Of a DNA stretch of 12,425 nucleotides, positions 6,923 to 12,425 are shown one piece after another. Positions within the stretch are counted from its first letter, which is position 1, and every line of letters begins with the position of its first letter. The notes under the pieces were generated by a model. The model was given only the letters and a program-made list of their open reading frames with translations. It ran no database searches and was not told the DNA's origin. The stretch is from Alistipes sp. (GTDB lineage: Bacteria; Bacteroidota; Bacteroidia; Bacteroidales; Rikenellaceae), in NCBI GenBank assembly GCA_017559685.1, contig JAFYQY010000108.1, positions 1-12,425 on the forward strand, given 5' to 3'. Position numbers and translations under genes: made by a program.

Positions 6923-9382
6923 CTATCTTGCTACTAATGAGTAGTCGGTACCCTCGGTAATCTCAGTCTCGGTGAAGACATTGCCGTAGCGGTCAATTGC
7001 CTCGACCTTAATCTTGGCATCCTTGTTCTTCAACTGGTACTTGTAGAGGTGGTTGCAGTCCGACCAAGCCGAACGACCCTCGTAGTAGTTGTAGTAGAAG
7101 GCTGCGGTGTACATATCCACGCACGATACCACTCCCTCAGCAGCTCGGCGAGGGTCGTCGTAGGTGTAACTACCAATCATCGACGACGGTTTAACTACTG
7201 GAACCTTCTCCATATTGCCCGTGTGAACGCCATCCTCGTAGACCTTGATAACCCACTTGGTGTCGGCGTTGTAGATGTTTGCAAGGAGGTGGTCCTCGCC
7301 AAAGTTGAAGGCAAAGTAGCCTGTCTTTGCGTAAGTGTCGGTGCTCTTGCGCTCTCTACCCGTAATGGCATTGCCTCGGTAGAGACGCATCTGCTTCTCC
7401 TTGGTGTTCATACCATTGTTCACACCCATAAAGTACGACTCGGTGAACTCGTTGCCGTTGCAAACGAATACGTTGTAGCCTGTAGGTGCGCCGTCCTCTG
7501 CGATGTTACCTCGCCACCAAACGCCGCACAATGCTCCTACGTTGTGGTCGTAGAGCTTTGGATAAGGCGTGCTCGGATTCTCGGCAATATACTCGTAGTT
7601 TTTCGAGTAGTGTGTGTGTCCCGATACGATATGGCCCTCCTTGAACTCGTTGAGCAAGGCCTGAATCTCCTCGACATAGTTGCCTGTGGCACGGTAAACA
7701 GGGGCGTGAACGCACAAAACAACCATCTTATCCTTCGGTACGAGAGCCAAATCTTGCTTCAGCCACTCGTACTGATGCTTCATAAAGCCCTCGTCGTACT
7801 TACCACTCTGGTAGTCGTACTTGTAGATGATGTTACGCATACCTACAACGTGTACATCGCCACGATTGAATGAGTAGTTGATAGGGCCGAACATCGCCTC
7901 GTGCTCACGCTGTGCCTTCAACTCGAAGGTCGAACTGCGCTCGTCGGCGCTGATTGTTACGCCACTACCGAAGTAGGTATTGTCGTGGTTACCATATACC
8001 TGGAATACAGGCAAACCAGCCTTGTCGATGTGGAACGCATCACGCATATCGTCTCGCAAAGATGAGGTGTTTGTACCGTCGCTATTTGCAATAATATCGC
8101 CAAGAGTGATTCCGTAGCAAGGAATACCCTGCGCCTTTACATCCTGGCTATGATTTTTGATAGCAGGGATAGCCTCCGAAACGCAACGGTTGAACTGTGA
8201 AGAGTTACGCACCTGCGGGTCGCCGATCGTAAAGAGTGCAAACTTTGTCTCCTTGCCACCTGCGAGAGGTGTGAGCGTAAAGTCGTACTGCGGCGAGTTG
8301 CTTGGATATGGCTTGTAGAAGCAAGGCTGACCAAACTCGTTGATTGGCACCTCGTACTCCGACGGCAACGAGATGTAGATGTACCAAGTATCCTTGGTTA
8401 CGGTCATTGCGTAGTAGCCATTCTCGTCGGTTGCCACAACCTGGAAGCCGTCGCTAACCGCCACACCCTTGAGAGGAGTTCCGTTTGTATCTTTTACGTA
8501 GCCATATACATTCTCGTAGTAGATTACGAACTCGTCTTGATACGAATCCAACACCTCCAACTCGCCACCAATGCCCGACGAGTAGTTGATAGTCTTGAAC
8601 TCTTTGACTATGCCAGGTTTGATGGTGCGGTTGCTCCAACTGCGAGTCATCTTCTCGCCCGAAGCGGTTACAAAATCTATCGAGCAACCACCTGTCTCGA
8701 TTGCAGGAATTGTGATGTAGAGAACGCTCTCCTTCGAGGTCGAGAGCACGAAATTGTTAGGCAACGAGTAGGTTATGCTGTTGCTCGAGTTTGCGCTTGC
8801 GCTGATTGTTGCTGTGTTGCAATCAACCTCAAACTCGCCCGAAAGCTTTGTGCCGTCGAGCGATGTGATGATAACCTTATCCAACACTACGCCTGCGGTT
8901 GAAGCAATCATCGGGAAGCGCAAAACGCCTGCGAGGTGCTTCAAGGTTACATTGTCGGTTTTGTTCTCAACGTAGCCACACATCGGAGCGTAACCCTGCG
9001 CAAAAGTACCCTCTACGTAGCTCTGCTCGGTAGGGAATACTACCTTTGGCGACACACCCTCCGAGTATGGGTAGGTGATGTAGTAAGGCTCGCTCACGGT
9101 CGAAGATACCACGAACGAAGCGGTGCTTTTGTTCGCCGCATCGATAACAGCCTCGCCCGAAGCTACGCCATTAATTGCAAGGCGATCGCCCTCGCTCCAA
9201 TAGAGAGGGTAGATGCCGTCGTTACCCTTCTCGCCGAGCGCTGTACGGGTTGGCTCCAACGAAATCGAGATAGTTGTTTCGTTGTCGGCACCAACGGGAG
9301 TTGTTACTGTTGGATCAGTCTGACATCCAAATAGTGCTACCAGAGCAACTACGAATGCAAATACACGAGTTGTAAGTTTCAT
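6923..9382 (-). CDS. Lipoprotein calcineurin-like phosphoesterase with fimbrillin-like N-terminus (paralogue 2)
   Basis: This is a predicted metal-dependent phosphoesterase held in the envelope by a lipid at C20 (LVALFGC). Regions by eye in the 819 residues: 36-268, beta-rich and resembling fimbrillin-like (Mfa-type) domains, with TRTALGE and YWSEGDRLAINGV; 285-372, a carboxypeptidase-regulatory/MetallophosN-like domain (GYVKDTNGTPLKGVAVSDG); 380-600, the catalytic domain; and about 625-815, a MetallophosC-like domain (RLYRGNAITG, FNFGEDHLLANIYNAD). Metal-site motifs are GDPQ (387-390), GDI (428-430), GNHD (464-467), H559 and GHTH (588-591). Gln replaces the usual His of motif I, as in CPPED1-like enzymes. 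The protein is roughly two-thirds identical to its upstream neighbour, from which it is separated by 19 bases. Substrate unknown. Confidence 0.88.
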   Translation of the reverse strand: MKLTTRVFAFVVALVALFGCQTDPTVTTPVGADNETTISISLEPTRTALGEKGNDGIYPLYWSEGDRLAINGVASGEAVIDAANKSTASFVVSSTVSEPYYITYPYSEGVSPKVVFPTEQSYVEGTFAQGYAPMCGYVENKTDNVTLKHLAGVLRFPMIASTAGVVLDKVIITSLDGTKLSGEFEVDCNTATISASANSSNSITYSLPNNFVLSTSKESVLYITIPAIETGGCSIDFVTASGEKMTRSWSNRTIKPGIVKEFKTINYSSGIGGELEVLDSYQDEFVIYYENVYGYVKDTNGTPLKGVAVSDGFQVVATDENGYYAMTVTKDTWYIYISLPSEYEVPINEFGQPCFYKPYPSNSPQYDFTLTPLAGGKETKFALFTIGDPQVRNSSQFNRCVSEAIPAIKNHSQDVKAQGIPCYGITLGDIIANSDGTNTSSLRDDMRDAFHIDKAGLPVFQVYGNHDNTYFGSGVTISADERSSTFELKAQREHEAMFGPINYSFNRGDVHVVGMRNIIYKYDYQSGKYDEGFMKHQYEWLKQDLALVPKDKMVVLCVHAPVYRATGNYVEEIQALLNEFKEGHIVSGHTHYSKNYEYIAENPSTPYPKLYDHNVGALCGVWWRGNIAEDGAPTGYNVFVCNGNEFTESYFMGVNNGMNTKEKQMRLYRGNAITGRERKSTDTYAKTGYFAFNFGEDHLLANIYNADTKWVIKVYEDGVHTGNMEKVPVVKPSSMIGSYTYDDPRRAAEGVVSCVDMYTAAFYYNYYEGRSAWSDCNHLYKYQLKNKDAKIKVEAIDRYGNVFTETEITEGTDYSLVAR

Positions 9383-9401
9383 ATTGTTTTTGGTTTTTAA
9401 T

Positions 9402-11876
9402 TTATTCCGGTTTTTTGGTTAGAGAGTAGTCTGTACCTTCGGTAATTTTCTCTTCGGTATATTCGTTACCAAAGCGGTCGGTTGCTACGACTTTAATCTT
9501 TGCACTCTTGTTCTTGAGCTTGTACTGATACATATGGTAACAAGCCTGGCGAGTTCCTGTTTCGGCCTCTTCTCGTCCCAAGATGCCGAGTGCAAGACCT
9601 GTGTAGTACATATCCGAACTTGCTGTCTTTGCCGACTTAAACGGATTTGCGAACGAACCGTCACCCGTCATACCGCTGAGCAAAGAGCGCAAGGCTTGTG
9701 GAATAAGCGTCATATTACCCGAGTATACGCCATCCTCGTAGACCTTTATAGTCCACTTGCTATCCGCAAAGTAGACATTTGCCAAGAGAACATCCTCGCC
9801 GAAGTTAAACGCATAGTAACCCTTTGTGCCGTAGGTGTTGTCGCCCGAAATGGCACCTCCCGTAACGGCGTTACCTCGATAGAGTCGCATCTGGTGCGAG
9901 CGTTTATTCATACCCTCGTGGTAGCCTGTGTAGTACCAATCGGAGAAGGTGTTGCCCTCGCCGATAAATACTCCAAATCCGCAAGGCGAGCCGTCACCGC
10001 ACATATTCGTTGTCCACCAAGCTCCACAAACAGCACCCATATTGTGCTCGTAGACGTTGTCGTATCCCGTTCCGACCACCTTATGCTCGTAAGAGAGGTT
10101 GATAATATGGGTGTGTCCCGACATAATGTGTGCCTCTTTGTAGGTGTTGAGCAGAGCGAGCACCTCCTGTATGTGATGTGTATCTCGGTTATTCATCGGG
10201 ATATGCACACAAAGCACCACATTCTTATCCTTCGGTACGAGAGCCAAATCCTGCTTCAGCCACTCTAACTGCTCATCGAGGAACCCCGCTTCATAACTTG
10301 CTGGGGTGTTGTTTACGGTGTAGACAATATCTCGCATACCGATAATGTGGGTGTCGCCACGGTTGAACGAGTAGTTCACAGGGCCAAACATATCCTCGTG
10401 TGCACGCTGTGCAGCCAACTCGAAGGTCGAACTGCGCTCGTCGGTATATATCGGCTGCTTTGAGCCAAAGAAGGTGTTGTCGTGGTTACCCATAACCTGG
10501 AATACAGGCAGACCAACACTTGTAACCGAGAAACCGTCACGCATATCGTCACGGTATTCGCTCGAGTTTGTGGAGTTGCCATTTGAGATGATGTCGCCCA
10601 GGGTTATGCCATAGCACGGAAGACCGCTTGCCTTAACCTCGTTGCAATGCTTTCTGATGCCTGGAATAGCCTCGTTCTTGAAACGAACAAATCTGCTCTC
10701 GGCCGACACCTGAGGGTCACCAAAGGTGAAGAGTGCAAACTTCTTCTCCTTGCCTCCTGCAAGAGGCGTGAGCGTAAAGTCGTAGCGGTTTGTATAGTCT
10801 GGATAAGGCTTGTAGAAGTGCGGCTGACCGAACTCGTTGGTTGGCACCTCGTACTCGGCAGGAATCGAGATGTAGATGTAGCGACAATCTTTGGTTACAT
10901 TCTCTATTTTGTAGTAACCCTGCGAGTTGGTTGCAACAACCGAGAAACCATCCGATACCGCTACTCCCGAAATTGGGTTGCCATTCGTATCCTTAACATA
11001 TCCCTCGACGATAGGGTAGTAGACAAGGAGATAATCCTCCTCCGAATCCATCGGATGCAACGTGCCTGTAGCACCCTGCTTGTATGTGATGGTATTGAAC
11101 TCCTTGACAAAGCCCGCCTTAATGTTTGCGTCACTCCACGAAGCCACCATCTTCTTGCCCGAGCTCTCTACGAACTCGATTGTGCAGTTGCCAACCTCTA
11201 CGGCCGGTATGGTGATGTGGAAAACGCTCTCTGCGTTGGTCGAGAGGGTGAAATTCTCGGGCAGCGAGTAGGTTATGCTGTTGCTTGCATTTGCGCTTGC
11301 CGTAACTGTTGCGGCGGCGCAATCTACCTCGAACTCTCCCGAAATATCCTTGCCATCGAGCGATGTTACGACGATCTTATCCAACACAACACCCTCGTTC
11401 GAAGCCTTTACGGGGAGGCGCAAAACGCCAGCGAGGTGCTTCAGAGCTATATCGTTGCCGTTGCTCTCGGCATATCCGCACATAGGTGCGCAACCCTGCG
11501 CAAAAGTACCCTCTACGTAGCTCTGCTCGGTTGGGAATACCACCTTTGGCGAGACACCCTCCGAGTATGGGTATGTGATGTAGTACGGTGCTTTTACGGT
11601 CGAAGATATCACGAACGAAGCGGTGTTCTTGTTTGTCGCATCGATAAGAGCCTCCTCCGAAGCTATACCATTAATGGCTATGCGGTCGCCCTCGCTCCAA
11701 AATACGGGGTAGGTGTCGCCCACCTTCTCGCCGAGCGATGTACGAGTCGATTGAATCGAAAGCGTCAATGTGGTAACACCCTCGTTTGCTGTGGTGCCAC
11801 CATCCTCGGCAGAAGGGGTAGTACAACCCGCAACCGATAGTGCGAATGCCACCAATGCAAACCAAAAATTCTTCAT
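9402..11876 (-). CDS. Lipoprotein calcineurin-like phosphoesterase with fimbrillin-like N-terminus (paralogue 1)
   Basis: This is the first gene of the leftward operon and a full-length paralogue of the next one, with 824 residues. The signal peptide ends in SVAGC, giving lipidated C18, followed by an acidic, Thr-rich linker. The fimbrillin-like region covers about 36-266 (TRTSLGE, FWSEGDRIAING), the regulatory-like beta domain about 288-371, the phosphoesterase about 380-600, and the MetallophosC-like C-terminus about 625-818. Metal-site motifs are GDPQ (386-389), GDI (427-429), GNHD (463-466), H558 and GHTH (587-590), so all expected ligands are present and the enzyme should be active. Differences from the paralogue concentrate in the signal peptide, the loop after GHTH and the C-terminal domain, suggesting changed substrate or partner preference. 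Confidence 0.88.
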   Translation of the reverse strand: MKNFWFALVAFALSVAGCTTPSAEDGGTTANEGVTTLTLSIQSTRTSLGEKVGDTYPVFWSEGDRIAINGIASEEALIDATNKNTASFVISSTVKAPYYITYPYSEGVSPKVVFPTEQSYVEGTFAQGCAPMCGYAESNGNDIALKHLAGVLRLPVKASNEGVVLDKIVVTSLDGKDISGEFEVDCAAATVTASANASNSITYSLPENFTLSTNAESVFHITIPAVEVGNCTIEFVESSGKKMVASWSDANIKAGFVKEFNTITYKQGATGTLHPMDSEEDYLLVYYPIVEGYVKDTNGNPISGVAVSDGFSVVATNSQGYYKIENVTKDCRYIYISIPAEYEVPTNEFGQPHFYKPYPDYTNRYDFTLTPLAGGKEKKFALFTFGDPQVSAESRFVRFKNEAIPGIRKHCNEVKASGLPCYGITLGDIISNGNSTNSSEYRDDMRDGFSVTSVGLPVFQVMGNHDNTFFGSKQPIYTDERSSTFELAAQRAHEDMFGPVNYSFNRGDTHIIGMRDIVYTVNNTPASYEAGFLDEQLEWLKQDLALVPKDKNVVLCVHIPMNNRDTHHIQEVLALLNTYKEAHIMSGHTHIINLSYEHKVVGTGYDNVYEHNMGAVCGAWWTTNMCGDGSPCGFGVFIGEGNTFSDWYYTGYHEGMNKRSHQMRLYRGNAVTGGAISGDNTYGTKGYYAFNFGEDVLLANVYFADSKWTIKVYEDGVYSGNMTLIPQALRSLLSGMTGDGSFANPFKSAKTASSDMYYTGLALGILGREEAETGTRQACYHMYQYKLKNKSAKIKVVATDRFGNEYTEEKITEGTDYSLTKKPE

Positions 11877-11940
11877 ATCTGAGAGTCGTTTTTATCTGTT
11901 CTTTAGCGGATAGGTGCAGTCAAAGCATACCTTATCGCTA

Positions 11941-11970
11941 CAAAGTTAATAATTTTATTATTAAAACAAA
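11941..11970 (-). promoter_or_regulatory. Promoter of the five-gene envelope operon
   Basis: On the minus strand TTTG (11967-11970), an 18-base AT-rich spacer and TAACTTTG (11941-11948) match the Bacteroidetes TTTG / TAnnTTTG consensus, with a spacer slightly shorter than usual. The start is predicted near 11934, leaving a leader of nearly 60 bases before the ATG at 11876. Confidence 0.7.
11946..11964. promoter_or_regulatory. AT-only palindrome inside the operon promoter spacer
   Basis: TTAATAAT (11946-11953), three Ts, and ATTATTAA (11957-11964) form a perfect inverted repeat lying between the -33 and -7 boxes. A protein bound here would overlap RNA polymerase. The sequence is purely A and T, so chance is a real possibility. 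Confidence 0.4.
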
Positions 11971-11988
11971 ACTAAATAGTCCCTAAAA

Positions 11989-12023
11989 TGCGCCGTGCAC
12001 CACTACGAATCAAGCGTGGCGCA
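11989..12023 (+). other. GC-rich inverted repeat in front of gadC
   Basis: TGCGCCGTGC (11989-11998) can pair with GCGTGGCGCA (12014-12023) over ten positions, two of them G-U pairs when read as rightward RNA, around a 15-base loop. Read leftward, those two become mismatches. This suggests an RNA hairpin in a gadC leader rather than a symmetric protein site. No T-run follows, so it is not a typical terminator. No clear TAnnTTTG promoter for gadC was found in the region. Confidence 0.4.
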
Positions 12024-12069
12024 ATTCTTGTGCTGTGCAGTAAGCGATAACACAAAAAATCGGAATAAT

Positions 12070-12425
12070 ATGGAAACAAAAAAGACAACGACAGGGTTTC
12101 GTCTATCGGTGGCGACTCTGGCAATTATGAATGTGACCGCAGTTGTAAGTCTGCGAGGGCTGCCTGCTGAGTCGGTCTACGGACTATCTTCGGCCTTCTA
12201 CTATCTCTTTGCGGCGATAGTTTTCTTGATTCCTACGGCCTTGGTGGCGGCCGAGTTGGCAGCTATGTACTCCGACAAACAGGGAGGAGTCTTCCGCTGG
12301 GTAGGCGAGGCTATGGGCGCACGTATGGGCTTTTTGGCGATTTGGATACAATGGATTCAGTCGACCATCTGGTATCCTACGGTGCTCACTTTTGGTGCGG
12401 TATCTATCGCCTTTATAGGTATGGA
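12070..12425 (+). CDS. gadC: GadC-like glutamate/GABA antiporter (APC family), N-terminal part, cut by window edge
   Basis: This is an inner-membrane amino-acid exchanger that, in characterised GadC proteins, imports glutamate and exports GABA as part of acid resistance. From ATG at 12070 the frame is open to the window end, giving 118 codons of about 550 expected. Membrane spans are visible at about 10-31 and 38-66, with a third beginning near 85. The stretch VVSLRGLPAESVYGLSSAFYY and the motif DKQGGVFRWVGEA are typical of Bacteroidetes GadC proteins and of APC transporters generally. It is transcribed away from the phosphoesterase operon. A glutamate decarboxylase or glutaminase gene further right would support the assignment; it lies outside the window, so substrate is inferred from similarity. 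Confidence 0.88.
   Translation, partial: METKKTTTGFRLSVATLAIMNVTAVVSLRGLPAESVYGLSSAFYYLFAAIVFLIPTALVAAELAAMYSDKQGGVFRWVGEAMGARMGFLAIWIQWIQSTIWYPTVLTFGAVSIAFIGM

Noticed and set aside
6918..6923. GTG start for the DUF5106 protein at 6923
   Set aside because: The ATG at 6917 gives a standard lipoprotein signal (MRRIALAIIV) and avoids overlap with the preceding stop. The difference is only two residues, so it is not excluded outright.
7049..7873. Rightward open frame of 274 codons opposite the second phosphoesterase gene
   Set aside because: Antisense shadow; long Val/Leu runs come from reversed Asn/Lys/Tyr codons and no leader or domain supports it.
10647..11840. Long rightward open frame of 397 codons opposite the first phosphoesterase gene
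   Set aside because: It lies entirely antisense to a gene with clear signal peptide, domains and motifs. The translation is rich in Arg, Cys and Leu with no recognisable domain, as expected for a shadow of a strongly biased coding strand.

Overview
The window looks like a piece of a Bacteroidales chromosome, probably Alistipes or a close relative in the Rikenellaceae. The genus is an inference from protein style; the order is much safer. Supporting signs are Bacteroidetes-type promoters (TTTG at -33, TAnnTTTG at -7), weak or absent Shine-Dalgarno sites, many lipoproteins, a DUF5106-type thioredoxin-like protein and a GadC-type antiporter close to Bacteroides homologues. No mobile element, CRISPR array, tRNA or rRNA was found. 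Every gene except the last lies on the minus strand, so transcription runs mostly from right to left.

Right edge (11877-12425): a 193-base divergent region separates a rightward, truncated GadC-like glutamate/GABA antiporter from a leftward operon. It holds a good promoter for the leftward operon, an AT-rich palindrome inside that promoter, and a GC-rich inverted repeat in front of gadC.

Middle (5187-11970): a tightly spaced five-gene leftward unit (gaps of 19, 5, 17 and 41 bases), with one clear promoter at its head and one clear terminator at its end. It encodes two large tandem paralogous lipoproteins (fimbrillin-like N-terminal region, carboxypeptidase-regulatory-like domain, calcineurin-like phosphoesterase, MetallophosC-like C-terminus), a DUF5106/thioredoxin-like lipoprotein with a CxxC site, a small membrane protein with two or three hydrophobic segments, and a 92-residue lipoprotein. 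This is the least ordinary part of the window and the best candidate for an undescribed cell-envelope system. Its substrate cannot be read from the sequence.

Left-middle (1103-5135): a second leftward unit of pfkA (ATP-type 6-phosphofructokinase), a PfkB-family kinase resembling adenosine kinase, and a secreted S9/DPP IV-type peptidase. The kinase and peptidase genes abut as TAAATG. The pfkA promoter contains an 11-base-arm palindrome over its -7 box and start region, a candidate operator.

Left edge (1-1100): groES followed by the first 224 codons of groEL. The region in front of groES carries both a sigma54-like element (TGGCAC-N5-TTGAT) with an upstream inverted repeat and a housekeeping-type promoter. 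A nearly identical 20-base AT-rich element precedes both groES and groEL.
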